The notes: generated by a model not told the origin, from the sequence alone. A stretch of 64,000 nt of DNA from Bacillus proteolyticus (GCF_001884065.1 NZ_MACH01000072.1:16255-80254); one strand, 5' to 3'. Positions 8,570 to 18,187 are shown, counted from the stretch's first letter. Numbers and translations: made by a program.

Positions 8570-9697
8570 TTATAATGTAATATTTGCTGTTTTTGATAAG
8601 AAATCTTCTGTCGGATAGTAGCTGTTTTTTACAAGAACATTCGGTCCAAGGCATTTTACAGCAAGACAGTGACAGCTTAATGATTTTGCTGTTTTTGAAG
8701 CGCTCCATTTTTCATACGCTTCTTGTAACGTATTTGTTTGTATGTTTCCTAGAAGTGGAACATCACCAAAGTCCGTTACAATAATATTTCCATCGAAAAT
8801 ATTTACATTTAAACGAGAACGGCCATCTGGATCATTACGAACTGTGACATTTTTGCTCTCTTGTAATTTCTTAAATGTGGCGACGTCTCGCTCGTCATCG
8901 CTACAAGCGTAGAAAGGTAAAGTCCCAAATAACATCCATACATTTTCATCGCGAATTTCTAGTAAATGCTCAATTGCATCACGAATTTCAGCTTTCGTTA
9001 AAATTTCTAAATTGCTCGCGAAGTCACTCGGATACATCGGATGAACCTCATGACGCTTACATCCCATTTCTTCGACAATTTGACGATGAATATGTTCCAT
9101 ATGTGGTAGGGTTCTTTTGTTCAACATTGTTTCTGCTGATACGAGTACACCTGCATTTGATAGAGCTTTACTATTTGTAATCATTCTTTCGAATAATTTT
9201 GCGCGTTGTTCATAAGTAGGTTTACGCTCCATCATTGCAAATCCGCCTTCAACGAAGTCATCAATTGTTCCCCAGTTATGTGAAATGTGCAATACATCTA
9301 AGTAGGGAATAATTTGTTCATAACGTGCTAAATCTATAGTTAAGTTTGAGTTGATTTGAGTGCGAACGCCTCGTTCATGGGCATATTTTAAGAGTGGTGT
9401 TACATAATTGTCGACGGATTTTTTGGAAAGCATAGGTTCTCCGCCGGTAATACTTAAAGAACGTAAATGAGGAATCTCATCTAATCGTTTTAATAAAAGC
9501 TCCATCGGAAGCGGATTTGGATCTTTCGGCTGTAATGTGTAACCAACAGCGCAATGCTCGCAACGCATATTGCATAACGTCGTCGTTGTAAACTCAACGT
9601 TTGTTAATAGTAGTTTGCCGTACTCTTCAAGGTCCATATACGCTTCCCATGGATCGTAAGAAGGAGTAATCGGCTTCATTATTTGTGATATCGTCAT
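8570..9697 (-). CDS. yfkAB: Radical SAM protein YfkAB
   Basis: A 375-residue radical S-adenosylmethionine enzyme. The cluster-binding motif CNMRCEHC is near residue 44, the GGE SAM-binding motif (ITGGEPML) follows, and the C-terminus carries an extra cysteine group, CHCLAVKC, the CxC-x4-C motif that names the family. The reaction is unknown. I start at ATG 9697 (MTISQIMK) because AAAGGAGTATTT precedes it; the frame is open a further 54 codons upstream without a ribosome site. In early B. subtilis annotation this gene was split into yfkA and yfkB; here it is intact. Confidence 0.9.
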   Translation of the reverse strand: MTISQIMKPITPSYDPWEAYMDLEEYGKLLLTNVEFTTTTLCNMRCEHCAVGYTLQPKDPNPLPMELLLKRLDEIPHLRSLSITGGEPMLSKKSVDNYVTPLLKYAHERGVRTQINSNLTIDLARYEQIIPYLDVLHISHNWGTIDDFVEGGFAMMERKPTYEQRAKLFERMITNSKALSNAGVLVSAETMLNKRTLPHMEHIHRQIVEEMGCKRHEVHPMYPSDFASNLEILTKAEIRDAIEHLLEIRDENVWMLFGTLPFYACSDDERDVATFKKLQESKNVTVRNDPDGRSRLNVNIFDGNIIVTDFGDVPLLGNIQTNTLQEAYEKWSASKTAKSLSCHCLAVKCLGPNVLVKNSYYPTEDFLSKTANITL

Positions 9698-9910
9698 ATG
9701 AAATACTCCTTTGACTATTGAAATAACAATTTGTCCATTCTCTATAATAGAAGAATATGTGCTTTTTATAAAGTGAAACTTTTTTGTGGAAAAAGAGAGA
9801 GGGCTTACATTAGAATGAATTACTGTTACAAAATCGATGAAATTACATGCCCATAGCAATCATTTTTGCGGTATAATAAAAGTAACTCGAATTAAAAGGA
9901 GAGTGCCTTC

Positions 9911-10093
9911 ATGGGAAAAGCAATTCAAGATAAAGATACACAATTAGTATATTTAAAAGAGCGTTTAAATATGTTCATTGAAGTAATTGATACAATTGAA
10001 CCTGAAGAAGTAGAGTTAGAAGATGTAGATCGTCTTCTTGCGATGTTAGATGAATTAGAATTAAAATGTGAGCAATTTAAAAAAGACGAATAA
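9911..10093 (+). CDS. SE1561-family small protein (60 aa)
   Basis: Translation MGKAIQDKDTQLVYLKERLN followed by an acidic, helical stretch EPEEVELEDVDRLLAMLDEL. The gene has its own ribosome site (AAAAGGAGAG), a promoter-like TATAAT region upstream and a terminator behind. The pattern YLKERLxMF-x-LEDxDRLL matches the SE1561 family of Firmicutes, recalled from annotation. No membrane segment. Function unknown. Confidence 0.75.
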   Translation: MGKAIQDKDTQLVYLKERLNMFIEVIDTIEPEEVELEDVDRLLAMLDELELKCEQFKKDE

Positions 10094-10099
10094 TATATT

Positions 10100-10134
10100 A
10101 AAAAGGCTGCCAATACAAAATTGGTAGCCTTTTT
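10100..10134 (+). terminator. Terminator after the SE1561-type gene
   Basis: Stem AAAAAGGCTGCCAAT / ATTGGTAGCCTTTTT with one G-T pair. Confidence 0.85.
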
Positions 10135-10299
10135 CTGTACGGATAATAGAAGGAATATAGAAAAAAAGGTATAATCAAGTTGTGAAAAATTTCATTTATA
10201 CTTTAATAGCGTGAAATAAATAAAAAGCTGAAGAGCATAACAATGGAATTTTCATCTCATAACGTTTTGGTAGCGTTCACAATTGAGGGGGAAGTAACA

Positions 10300-11820
10300 A
10301 TGGAAAAGCTTCAAGAAAGCATGTATCAACTAGTTGTTGAAACGTCAACGAACTTACCGAAAGATGTTCGTCGTGCGATTCAACAAGCGAAAGAGCGAGA
10401 AAACGCAGGGACTCGTTCAGCGATGGCACTTGGCACAATTACAAATAACATTAAAATGGCAGATGATAATATCTCGCCAATTTGCCAAGATACAGGGATG
10501 CCAACGTTTAAAATTTATACGCCAGTTGGTGTGAATCAATTAAAACTGAAGGAAGCTATCTATAGTGCGCTTGAGCGGGCGACAAAAGATGGTAAACTTC
10601 GTCCTAACTCTGTTGATTCTCTTTTTGGGGATAATAGTGGAAATAATTTAGGACCGGGAACACCAGTTATTAAGTTTGAGCAATGGGAAAAAGATTACAT
10701 TGATGCACGTTTAATTTTAAAGGGCGGCGGATGTGAGAATAAAAATATTCAATATAGCTTACCGTGTGAATTAGAAGGGCTTGGACGTGCAGGCCGTGAT
10801 TTAGAAGGAATTCGTAAATGCCTTCTTCATGCGGTATATCAAGCACAAGGCCAAGGATGTAGTGCAGGTGTAATTGGTGTTGGTATCGGGGGAGACCGCA
10901 CATCAGGTTACGAATTAGCAAAAAATCAATTATTCCGTACATTAGATGACATCAATCCAGTACCAGAGTTACAAAAACTTGAAGAGTACGTATTAGAAAA
11001 TGCGAATAAGCTTGGCATTGGTACGATGGGATTCGGCGGAGAAACAACTTTACTTGGTTGTAAAATTGGCGTATATAATCGCCTGCCAGCTAGCTTCTAT
11101 GTATCTGTTGCGTATAATTGCTGGGCATATCGCCGCCTTGGTGTAAAAATCCATCCTGAAACAGGAGAAATTATGGATTGGCTATATCAAGAAGGTGACG
11201 ATACACTTCAGCAAGAAGTACAAGAAAAAACAGAGCAACGTGAAATTGTATTGCAAGCACCAATTACAGAAGAGCAAATTCGTGAACTTCGCGTTGGTGA
11301 TGTTGTAACAATTAATGGCATGATGTATACAGGCCGTGACGCAATCCATAAACATTTAATGGATAACGATTGTCCAGTAGACTTAAATGGACAGGTTATT
11401 TATCACTGTGGTCCAGTTGTAGTGAAAGACGAGAATGACAATTGGCAAATTAAAGCAGCAGGACCAACGACAAGTATTCGTGAAGAGCCATACCAAGGGG
11501 ATATTATGAAGAAATTCGGTATTCGTGCTGTAATTGGTAAAGGTGGCATGGGTGCAAAAACATTAGCAGCATTAGAAGAACACGGCGGCGTGTATTTAAA
11601 CGCAATTGGCGGTGCGGCGCAATATTATGCTGAATGTATTAAAGAAGTGAAAGATGTTGATTTCTTACAATTTGGAATTCCAGAAGCAATGTGGCATTTA
11701 CGCATTGAAGGTTTTAAAGCAGTTGTAACGATGGACTCTCATGGTAACAGCTTACATGCTGATGTTGATAAAACTTCACTTGAAAAACTAGCTAGCTTTA
11801 AAGAGCCTGTATTTAAGTAA
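10300..11820 (+). CDS. fumA: Class I fumarate hydratase
   Basis: Iron-sulfur fumarase converting fumarate to malate in the TCA cycle. The 506-residue protein carries the fused alpha and beta parts: an N-terminal part with ICQDTGMPTFKI, KGGGCENKN and GQGCSAGVIGVGIGGD, whose cysteines fit [4Fe-4S] ligation, and a C-terminal part with INGMMYTGRDAIHKHL. I chose ATG 10300 because GAGGGGGAAG lies just upstream; ATG 10243 opens the frame but lacks a ribosome site. It is transcribed alone, with its own terminator at 11824. Class I enzymes are oxygen-sensitive; this organism probably also has the class II enzyme elsewhere. Confidence 0.93.
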   Translation: MEKLQESMYQLVVETSTNLPKDVRRAIQQAKERENAGTRSAMALGTITNNIKMADDNISPICQDTGMPTFKIYTPVGVNQLKLKEAIYSALERATKDGKLRPNSVDSLFGDNSGNNLGPGTPVIKFEQWEKDYIDARLILKGGGCENKNIQYSLPCELEGLGRAGRDLEGIRKCLLHAVYQAQGQGCSAGVIGVGIGGDRTSGYELAKNQLFRTLDDINPVPELQKLEEYVLENANKLGIGTMGFGGETTLLGCKIGVYNRLPASFYVSVAYNCWAYRRLGVKIHPETGEIMDWLYQEGDDTLQQEVQEKTEQREIVLQAPITEEQIRELRVGDVVTINGMMYTGRDAIHKHLMDNDCPVDLNGQVIYHCGPVVVKDENDNWQIKAAGPTTSIREEPYQGDIMKKFGIRAVIGKGGMGAKTLAALEEHGGVYLNAIGGAAQYYAECIKEVKDVDFLQFGIPEAMWHLRIEGFKAVVTMDSHGNSLHADVDKTSLEKLASFKEPVFK

Positions 11821-11823
11821 GTA

Positions 11824-11858
11824 AAAATGTACCTCGAATGATTCGAGGTACATTTTTT
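11824..11858 (+). terminator. Terminator after fumA
   Basis: Stem AAATGTACCTCGAAT / ATTCGAGGTACATTT then T run. Confidence 0.88.
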
Positions 11859-11945
11859 GGTATATATAGAAAAACATGTTCAGCATGAAAGAAAGCAGGG
11901 AAACAGAAACTACAGGTACGATTATATATGGAAAGGAGACTATTT

Positions 11946-12728
11946 ATGAAATATAAATGGTTATATATAGGTCTCATTTTTTCAATTATGATGGCACTTG
12001 TTCCAGTTTCAACATTTGCTTATACGAATACACCACATAACTGGGGAATCCCACGTCCTAAAAATGAAACGGTGCCAGATGCAGGGAAATTATATACAGA
12101 ATTACTACAAAAAAATGGTGGGTTTTACTTAGGAAATACGAAGAAAAAAGACATTTATTTAACATTCGATAATGGATACGAAAATGGATATACAGGAAAA
12201 ATTTTAGATGTACTGAAGGAGAAAAAAGTACCAGCAACTTTCTTTGTGACGGGGCACTATATAAAAACACAAAAAGATTTATTATTAAGAATGAAAAATG
12301 AAGGACATATTATTGGTAATCATTCTTGGAGTCACCCTGATTTTACAGCAGTAAACGATGCAAAGCTTCGTGAAGAATTAACAAGTGTAACGGAAGAAAT
12401 TAAAAAAGTGACAGGACAAAAAGAAGTGAAATATGTACGTCCTCCGCGAGGTGTGTTTAGTGAACGAACGCTAGCTCTTACGAAAGAAATGGGATACTAT
12501 AATGTGTTTTGGTCGCTTGCATTTCTTGATTGGAAAGTAGATCAGCAAAGAGGTTGGCAATACGCTCATAATAATGTAATGACTATGATTCATCCAGGAT
12601 CTGTTTTATTACTTCATGCGATATCAAAAGATAATGCGGAAGCACTTGCGAAAATCATTGATGATTTGCGCGAGAAAGGGTATCATTTTAAAAGCCTAGA
12701 TGATTTAGTAAACAGCAATCAACCGTAA
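11946..12728 (+). CDS. pdaA: Delta-lactam-biosynthetic de-N-acetylase PdaA
   Basis: Secreted polysaccharide deacetylase that removes the N-acetyl group from muramic acid so that the muramic-delta-lactam of spore cortex can form. The 260-residue protein has a signal peptide (cleavage likely after FA, residue ~25) and a NodB domain with the PdaA-specific motif TFDNGYENG in place of the usual TFDDG, the metal motif NHSWSHPD, and RPPRGVFSE. ATG 11946 is chosen because GGAAAGGAGA lies 6 bases upstream; ATG 11928 overlaps that site. A terminator overlaps the stop. Expected to be expressed in the forespore; no sigma-G promoter was assigned. Confidence 0.92.
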   Translation: MKYKWLYIGLIFSIMMALVPVSTFAYTNTPHNWGIPRPKNETVPDAGKLYTELLQKNGGFYLGNTKKKDIYLTFDNGYENGYTGKILDVLKEKKVPATFFVTGHYIKTQKDLLLRMKNEGHIIGNHSWSHPDFTAVNDAKLREELTSVTEEIKKVTGQKEVKYVRPPRGVFSERTLALTKEMGYYNVFWSLAFLDWKVDQQRGWQYAHNNVMTMIHPGSVLLLHAISKDNAEALAKIIDDLREKGYHFKSLDDLVNSNQP

Positions 12729-12750
12729 GCATGTATGCTTGCGGTTTTCT
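12721..12750 (+). terminator. Terminator overlapping the pdaA stop codon
   Basis: Stem AACCGTAAGCA / TGCTTGCGGTT, then TTTTCT; the TAA stop lies in the left arm. Confidence 0.75.
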
Positions 12751-12787
12751 CATGCTATAATGATGTGTAAAAAGGATGGGGAAACGT

Positions 12788-13651
12788 ATGTGGAGCGAAC
12801 ATGTTACGTTAGAATATCCGTACCATTTTGGGGAAGTGCTAAAGCGTTTATCTTTCGACCCGTTAAACGTCATTCAATTAGACGAGAAAGTAATTTATGT
12901 CCCGATGTTTATAGACGAAGAACAGATTGTTGTTCGTTTGCAAGGGATTGGTACTGTTCAAAATCCACAGTTTTGGATCTCTAGTCAGGCAGGAGATCAA
13001 GAGAAAGTAATGAAACGAATGAGATCCATTTTTCACTGGAATGAACCGTTTCAAAATATACAAAATCATTTTTTAAACACATCATTACGTCCACTATTTG
13101 AAACATATGCTTATACTCCAATTATTTTAGAATTCGATTATTTCGCTTGTCTTCTTCGCTGTATTATTCATCAACAAATAAATTTGAAATTTGCTACTGT
13201 GCTAACAGAGCAATTTGTAAAACGATATGGGACAGAAAAAAATGGCGTTTTATTTTTCCCAACACCAGAAAGAGTAGCGAATATTCCAATAGAGGAATTG
13301 AGAGAGCAGAAGTTTAGTCAGCGAAAAGCTGAATATATGGTAGGATTAGCAAAGCATATCGTAGGCGGTAAATTAGATTTAGCAAGGATAGAAAATGAAA
13401 CAGAAGAAGAAATATCGGCACAATTGTTACCAATAAGGGGTATTGGAGCATGGACAGTGCAAAACTTTTTAATGTTTGGGCTTGGACGAAAAAATATGTT
13501 TCCAAAAGCAGACATTGGAATTCAGCGCGCAGTGCAAGGTGTATTTCAATTAGATGATAAACCTGATGATGCATTTTTAGAAAAAGTGAAACAAGAGTGT
13601 GAACCATACTGCAGTTATGCAGCGTTATATTTATGGAAAAGTATAGAGTAG
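12788..13651 (+). CDS. DNA-3-methyladenine glycosylase II (AlkA/YfjP-like)
   Basis: Base-excision-repair glycosylase that removes alkylated purines. The 287-residue protein has an N-terminal beta-rich domain and a helix-hairpin-helix glycosylase core: [13 protein letters not shown], then [12 protein letters not shown] (hairpin) followed by the catalytic aspartate in [10 protein letters not shown]. No iron-sulfur cysteines are present, as expected for AlkA. ATG 12788 (MWSEH) is preferred because AAGGATGGGG is correctly spaced; ATG 12776 lies inside that ribosome site. The rRNA methyltransferase gene begins 10 bases after its stop, so the two are co-transcribed; a similar neighbourhood exists in B. 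subtilis (pdaA, yfjP, yfjO). Confidence 0.88.
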   Translation: MWSEHVTLEYPYHFGEVLKRLSFDPLNVIQLDEKVIYVPMFIDEEQIVVRLQGIGTVQNPQFWISSQAGDQEKVMKRMRSIFHWNEPFQNIQNHFLNTSLRPLFETYAYTPIILEFDYFACLLRCIIHQQINLKFATVLTEQFVKRYGTEKNGVLFFPTPERVANIPIEELREQKFSQRKAEYMVGLAKHIVGGKLDLARIENETEEEISAQLLPIRGIGAWTVQNFLMFGLGRKNMFPKADIGIQRAVQGVFQLDDKPDDAFLEKVKQECEPYCSYAALYLWKSIE

Positions 13652-13661
13652 AGGTGTAATA

Positions 13662-15041
13662 ATGATACAAAAGCAACATGAGAGTAAGTTGGAAGTTGGT
13701 CAAACGTTCCCTGTGACAATTAAACGTCTTGGGATTAACGGAGAAGGCGTTGGTTATTTTAAGAGACAAGTTGTTTTCATTCCAGGGGCATTACCAGGAG
13801 AAGAAGTTGTTGCAGAAGCAACGAAAATTCAGCGTGGCTTCGCTGAAGCAAAAGTGAAAAAAGTTCGTAAATCATCACCACATCGTGTGAAAGCACCGTG
13901 CTCAGTATATGAGGAATGTGGTGGCTGTCAATTGCAACATTTAGATTATAAAGAACAATTAAATCAAAAGCGTGATATCGTTGTACAAGCATTCGAGAAG
14001 TATATGAATAACAGTCTAGAAGAGAAAATTCGTCCAACGCTTGGCATGGAAAATCCATGGCATTATCGTAATAAAAGTCAATTACAAGTGGGACGTAAAG
14101 ATGAAAAGGTTATTACAGGGCTATATAAACAAAACTCACATCAGTTAATTGATATTTCTCATTGTATGATTCAACATAAGGCAACGAATGAAGCGACAAA
14201 AGTTGTAAGACGTATATTAGAAAAGTTAAATGTTTCTATTTACAATGAGAAAAAACAAAAAGGTTTAGTACGTACAATTGTGACACGTACTGCAGTTCAG
14301 ACAGGGGAAGTACAAGTCACACTTATTACAACAAAAGAAGAATTGCCAAATAAAGAACAATTTATCGCAGAAGTACAAAAACAGATGCCAGCGGTTAAAT
14401 CAATTATGCAAAACGTAAACTGGCGTAAAACATCTGTTATTTTTGGCGACAAAACGTTTAAATTAGCTGGAAAAGAAGTAATTCAAGAAACACTTGGTGA
14501 TTTATCATTTGAATTATCAGCACGTGCATTCTTCCAATTGAATCCAGAGCAAACGGTTGTTTTATATGATGAAGCGAAAAAAGCAGCTGCTTTAACAGGA
14601 AATGAGAAAATTGTAGATGCGTATTGTGGTGTTGGTACAATTGGTCTTTGGCTTGCGAATGATGCAGCAGAAGTACGTGGTATGGATGTAATTCCAGAAG
14701 CGATTGAAGATGCAAAGAAAAATGCAAAACGCCACGGATTCACAAATACAAAGTATGAAGCTGGTAAAGCGGAACAATGGTTACCAAAGTGGGTAAAAGA
14801 AGGATGGCGTCCAGATGTAATTGTTGTCGATCCACCACGTACAGGTTGCGATGATAAATTACTGGAAACAATTTTAAAAGTGAAACCGAAACAAGTTGTT
14901 TACGTGTCTTGTAACCCGTCATCGCTAGCACGTGATGTAAATGCATTAATGCAGAGTTATGAAGTGGAATATGTACAACCAGTTGATATGTTCCCACATA
15001 CTGCTCATGTAGAAAATGTAGTGAAGCTTGTTAGAAAGTAA
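13662..15041 (+). CDS. rlmD: 23S rRNA (uracil-5-)-methyltransferase, RlmD/RlmCD type
   Basis: SAM-dependent enzyme making 5-methyluridine in 23S rRNA. The 459-residue protein has an N-terminal TRAM RNA-binding domain (about 11-70), an iron-sulfur motif with Cys80, Cys86, Cys89 (CGGCQLQHL) and a fourth Cys in ISHCMIQ. The Rossmann methyltransferase domain shows [23 protein letters not shown] and the nucleophile motif [12 protein letters not shown]. In Firmicutes this family can modify both U747 and U1939; which sites this copy serves cannot be read from sequence. GAGGTG lies upstream of the ATG. Confidence 0.9.
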   Translation: MIQKQHESKLEVGQTFPVTIKRLGINGEGVGYFKRQVVFIPGALPGEEVVAEATKIQRGFAEAKVKKVRKSSPHRVKAPCSVYEECGGCQLQHLDYKEQLNQKRDIVVQAFEKYMNNSLEEKIRPTLGMENPWHYRNKSQLQVGRKDEKVITGLYKQNSHQLIDISHCMIQHKATNEATKVVRRILEKLNVSIYNEKKQKGLVRTIVTRTAVQTGEVQVTLITTKEELPNKEQFIAEVQKQMPAVKSIMQNVNWRKTSVIFGDKTFKLAGKEVIQETLGDLSFELSARAFFQLNPEQTVVLYDEAKKAAALTGNEKIVDAYCGVGTIGLWLANDAAEVRGMDVIPEAIEDAKKNAKRHGFTNTKYEAGKAEQWLPKWVKEGWRPDVIVVDPPRTGCDDKLLETILKVKPKQVVYVSCNPSSLARDVNALMQSYEVEYVQPVDMFPHTAHVENVVKLVRK

Positions 15042-15049
15042 AGTTTATT

Positions 15050-15081
15050 AATATTCCCTCATGGTATGAGGGAATATTTTC
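15050..15081 (+). terminator. Terminator after the rRNA methyltransferase gene
   Basis: Stem AATATTCCCTCAT / ATGAGGGAATATT followed by TTCT. Confidence 0.8.
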
Positions 15082-15097
15082 TATGAAGGAGAATACT

Positions 15098-15835
15098 ATG
15101 CACAATTATAAATTAACGATTCAGTATGACGGTGCGCGTTATAAAGGGTGGCAACGTCTCGGTAATAATGATAATACGATTCAAGGAAAAATCGAAAGTG
15201 TAATATCTGAAATGGTCGGGAAAGAAATTGAAATTATCGGCTGTAGTAGAACAGACGCTGGTGTACATGCTTTGAATCAAGTAGCTAATTTTAAAAGTGA
15301 TGAAAAGTTAGTGGAACATAAAGTGAAAAAGTATTTAAATCAATACTTACCAAATGATATTAGTATTACGAGTGTAGAAGAAGTATCAGATCGTTTTCAT
15401 GCTCGTTACAATTCTAAGGCGAAAACATATCTATATAAAATTTGGAATGAAGAGCATACGAACCCATTTATGCGTAAACACAGCATGCACGTGAATAAAA
15501 AATTAAATGTGGAAAGCATGAAAGAAGCTGCGAAACATTTAGTTGGTTCACATGACTTTACTGCTTTTTCAAATGCAAAGTCTAAGAAAAAGTCTATGGT
15601 TCGTGAAGTGTATACACTTGATGTGATGGAAGAGGCAGGATTTGTACAAATTAGAGTAAGTGGTAATGGATTCCTTCATAACATGGTGCGAAAAATTGTT
15701 GGGGCATTAATTGAAGTTGGATTAGGACAATTAGATGCTGAAGCAATTCCAAACATTTTAGAGGAAAAACAGCGTAATCAAATTAATTGCCTTGCTGAGG
15801 CGAGTGGTTTGTATTTGGAGAATGTTGAATTTTAA
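15098..15835 (+). CDS. truA: tRNA pseudouridine synthase A (second copy type)
   Basis: Converts U38-U40 in tRNA anticodon stems to pseudouridine. The 245-residue protein has the family start YDGARYKGWQ, the catalytic aspartate Asp53 in SRTDAGVHA, FHARY and NFLHNMVRKIVG-type motifs (here GNGFLHNMVRK). The ATG at 15098 has AAGGAG eight bases ahead; ATG 15083 lies before that site. B. cereus-group genomes usually carry two truA genes, one with the ribosomal protein cluster. This one, outside that cluster, would be the second copy (inference). Confidence 0.9.
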   Translation: MHNYKLTIQYDGARYKGWQRLGNNDNTIQGKIESVISEMVGKEIEIIGCSRTDAGVHALNQVANFKSDEKLVEHKVKKYLNQYLPNDISITSVEEVSDRFHARYNSKAKTYLYKIWNEEHTNPFMRKHSMHVNKKLNVESMKEAAKHLVGSHDFTAFSNAKSKKKSMVREVYTLDVMEEAGFVQIRVSGNGFLHNMVRKIVGALIEVGLGQLDAEAIPNILEEKQRNQINCLAEASGLYLENVEF

Positions 15836-15843
15836 TAATAAGT

Positions 15844-15875
15844 AAAAAATCGAGCTGATAAGGCTCGATTTTTTT
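15844..15875. terminator. Terminator between truA and the small membrane gene
   Basis: Stem AAAAAATCGAGC / GCTCGATTTTTT, usable from both sides. Confidence 0.85.
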
Positions 15876-15886
15876 GCACTCTGAAA

Positions 15887-16090
15887 TTAAGAAGATTTCT
15901 CTCTCTTCATACGCAACTTCAAATTCCAAAAAGAAGCAAGCATAATAGCCGCAAAGGAGCCGCTAATTGTTCCGAGTAGCTTTGCATAAGGGAAGCTACT
16001 CATATCACCATTAATGAATAACATCATACATAGAACGGCAGGGAGAAGGTATAAGTAGTGTAATAACTTTAATTTTTTTTCATTACTCAT
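15887..16090 (-). CDS. Small two-helix membrane protein (67 aa)
   Basis: Encodes a short, basic N-terminus (MSNEKKLKL), a hydrophobic helix (LYLLPAVLCMMLFI), a short extracellular-type loop and a second helix (FAAIMLASFW), ending in a very basic tail. GAAAGGGGC precedes the start on the minus strand. I do not recognise a family. The gene lies between truA and the sigma-54 activator gene, with no evidence that it is part of that regulon. Confidence 0.65.
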   Translation of the reverse strand: MSNEKKLKLLHYLYLLPAVLCMMLFINGDMSSFPYAKLLGTISGSFAAIMLASFWNLKLRMKREKSS

Positions 16091-16172
16091 ATATATATAG
16101 CCCCTTTCTAGCGTGGTATATGTTTATTATAATATATTTTTCCATTTTTTTACACCTAGAGAAAGGTTCATT

Positions 16173-17576
16173 TCATATGTGTAAATGCAATTTTTTAATT
16201 CGATATTGTAAGTTTTGTCTACTCAATCCTAAAAATTTTGCGGCTTGTGAGATATTTCCTTTATTTTCTTTAAGAATTTGATGGATGTAGTTCTTTTCCA
16301 TTTCTTCTATTGTGTGCTTTAAAGTTTTAGGTGTATCAGCATTGTAATTAGTTAGTGAAGGTTGCATATTGAATTCTTTTTTTATTCGTTCGCGAAAGCG
16401 AGTTGGTATATGAAACGCTGTAATGATATTTTCATCTTCTATTAAGTTCATTGAACCTTCAATTATATGTTCAAATTCTCGTACGTTTCCGGGCCAATCG
16501 TATGCATAAAAGAATTCTCTTACATGTACATCTACATCGGTTACGCCGAGCCCAAATTGAATATTGTACTTTTCGATAAAGTGCTGAACAAGATATGCAA
16601 TATCTTCTTTTCGTTCCCGTAAAGGTGGAAGACATAAAGTAACGACGCTTAATCGGTAATATAAATCTTCTCTTAACCGATTATGTGCAATAGCTTCAAG
16701 AGGGTCTTCATTAATAGTTGCTATAATACGAACATCAATTTCTTTTTCTTGTGTGCCTCCGATTCTTCGTATTGTTTTTTCTTGTATAGCCCGGAGTAAC
16801 TTAGCTTGAAGTGCGGGGCTTAACGAGTTGATTTCATCTAATAGCAAAGTTCCGCCGTTTGCTTCTTCAAATAAACCAGGTTTATCTATTGCTCCTGTAA
16901 AAGCACCTCGATTCGTACCAAATAGTAGACTTTCCATTAATGTTTCTGGTATAGCGGCGCAGTTTTGTGAAATAAATGGTTTTGTTGAACGCTGGCTTTC
17001 ATTATGGATGCTTTGCGCAAATAACTCTTTACCAGTTCCCGTTTCCCCGATGATAAGTATGGAGGATGGTGTACGTATTACCCTTTTTGCTTCTGCAATG
17101 ACCGATTGAATCGCTTTAGAATCACCAATTATGTGATCAAAGGTAAACTTAGTATTTTGTTTTCGAGAAAGATTCGTTTTCATTGTTTGTTTTAAATGGC
17201 TTACCTCTTTGGAAATTTCAATAGCACCTTTAATTTTTCCATTTTCTATTATAGGGAAAGTATCGTTAATCGTCGTAATTTCTTGCCCTTTATTGTTAAA
17301 ATACGTTTGTTTTATATTTTTTTTTGTTTTCCCAAATTTTAATGCCTCTATAAGAGTACTATTTTTATTTTCTTCAAATGCAAATACCTCTAAAGGACTT
17401 TTATATAGCACATCTAAGCGGTCCATTGATTCAATTTCCATCATTTTACGGTTATAGATAATCGTTTTACTTTCCTCATTAATAATATGAATCCCAATAT
17501 CTAGTTCATTGAGTAAATTTTCATATAGCATATTCATTTCAATAATCTTTTTAAAATTGATTTCTTCTGTATGCAT
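16173..17576 (-). CDS. Sigma-54-dependent transcriptional activator, RocR-like (PAS-AAA-Fis)
   Basis: A 467-residue enhancer-binding protein. It has an N-terminal PAS sensor (about 20-130, with IGIHIINEESKTIIYNRKM), a central AAA+ domain with Walker A GETGTGKE, the sigma-54 contact loop GAFTGA, Walker B and the R-finger region REDLYYRLSV, and a C-terminal Fis-type HTH (NISQAAKFLGLSRQNLQYRI). It is transcribed away from an operon that has a textbook -24/-12 promoter at 17756, so it is very probably that operon's activator. The inducer is likely a small molecule bound by the PAS domain. The architecture is that of RocR and related amino acid catabolism regulators; the ligand is unknown. Strong ribosome site GGAGAAG precedes ATG 17576. 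Confidence 0.92.
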   Translation of the reverse strand: MHTEEINFKKIIEMNMLYENLLNELDIGIHIINEESKTIIYNRKMMEIESMDRLDVLYKSPLEVFAFEENKNSTLIEALKFGKTKKNIKQTYFNNKGQEITTINDTFPIIENGKIKGAIEISKEVSHLKQTMKTNLSRKQNTKFTFDHIIGDSKAIQSVIAEAKRVIRTPSSILIIGETGTGKELFAQSIHNESQRSTKPFISQNCAAIPETLMESLLFGTNRGAFTGAIDKPGLFEEANGGTLLLDEINSLSPALQAKLLRAIQEKTIRRIGGTQEKEIDVRIIATINEDPLEAIAHNRLREDLYYRLSVVTLCLPPLRERKEDIAYLVQHFIEKYNIQFGLGVTDVDVHVREFFYAYDWPGNVREFEHIIEGSMNLIEDENIITAFHIPTRFRERIKKEFNMQPSLTNYNADTPKTLKHTIEEMEKNYIHQILKENKGNISQAAKFLGLSRQNLQYRIKKLHLHI

Positions 17577-17647
17577 GTATTATCTTCTCCTCGTTTCACC
17601 CTATGAAGACTGACTTTTTATAATTTTATTAAAATTCCCATAAAACC

Positions 17648-17703
17648 GCAAAATTTTTTTGCTATTTTCTTTTAAAACTTTTCAAACGATAGAAAAATTT
17701 TGC
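17648..17703. promoter_or_regulatory. Candidate upstream activating sequence
   Basis: GCAAAATTTTT (from 17648) and its complement AAAAATTTTGC (17693-17703) form an inverted pair about 55-110 bases upstream of the -24 element, where enhancer-binding proteins bind. No other clear dyad lies in the divergent region. The assignment is an inference. Confidence 0.45.
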
Positions 17704-17755
17704 AGTTATGTAGATTTTTTTGTACGAAATCTTAATTTTTATAGAGATATTGAGG

Positions 17756-17773
17756 TTGGTACGTATCTTGCAT
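17756..17773 (+). promoter_or_regulatory. Sigma-54 (SigL) -24/-12 promoter
   Basis: TTGGTACGTATCTTGCAT matches the consensus TTGGCACG-N4-TTGCA: the GG at 17758-17759 and the GC at 17770-17771 have the correct 12-base phasing. It reads into the lipoyl-like gene and permease. The 301-base region 17577-17877 around it holds no gene. Confidence 0.88.
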
Positions 17774-17877
17774 AAATAATAATGGAAATCTTTAAATTGA
17801 AGGAGTGGGGGAATTAGAACTTTTCATAGGGTATGCGACATTTCAGTGCAAATTAATTAAGAGGAGGAATTTATTAA

Positions 17878-18132
17878 GTGAAGACGGTTATAGAAGGCGT
17901 GTATAGTCCTTGTTACGGGAAAGTAGAGAAATTATTTGTTACTGAAAGTTCTTACGTATATGAGTGGGAGAAATTAGCGTTAATTGAAACAAAAGATAAG
18001 CAGCAAGTGGAAATCAAAGTGGGAATCAGTGGTTATATCGAATCATTAGAAGTGGTAGAGGGAGAAGCTATCGCTGATCAAAAACTATTAATAACAGTGA
18101 GAGATGACCTTTTAATAACAGGTAGCGATTAA
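17878..18132 (+). CDS. Lipoyl/biotinyl-like single-domain protein (84 aa), no clear attachment lysine
   Basis: First gene of the sigma-54 operon. The protein follows the hammerhead fold pattern: SPCYGKVEKLFV, YVYEWEKLALIETKDKQ, then VGISGYIESLEVVEGEAI and QKLLITV, as in biotin/lipoyl carrier domains. Where those carry a lysine in the EAMK hairpin this one reads IETKDKQ, so the modifiable lysine is displaced or missing. It starts with GTG, supported by GAGGAGG ten bases ahead. It could be an assembly or regulatory partner, a carrier with a shifted lysine, or a degenerate domain. Family assignment is from the pattern only. Confidence 0.7.
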   Translation: MKTVIEGVYSPCYGKVEKLFVTESSYVYEWEKLALIETKDKQQVEIKVGISGYIESLEVVEGEAIADQKLLITVRDDLLITGSD

Positions 18133-18187
18133 TAGAAGTAATATGTATTTTGCTCTTTTAAATAATTATTTTTACTATGAAGAATTT

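Noticed and set aside
13314-13769. 151-codon minus-strand frame across the glycosylase/methyltransferase junction
   Set aside because: Antisense shadow of two well-supported genes; leucine- and histidine-rich antisense composition and no ribosome site.
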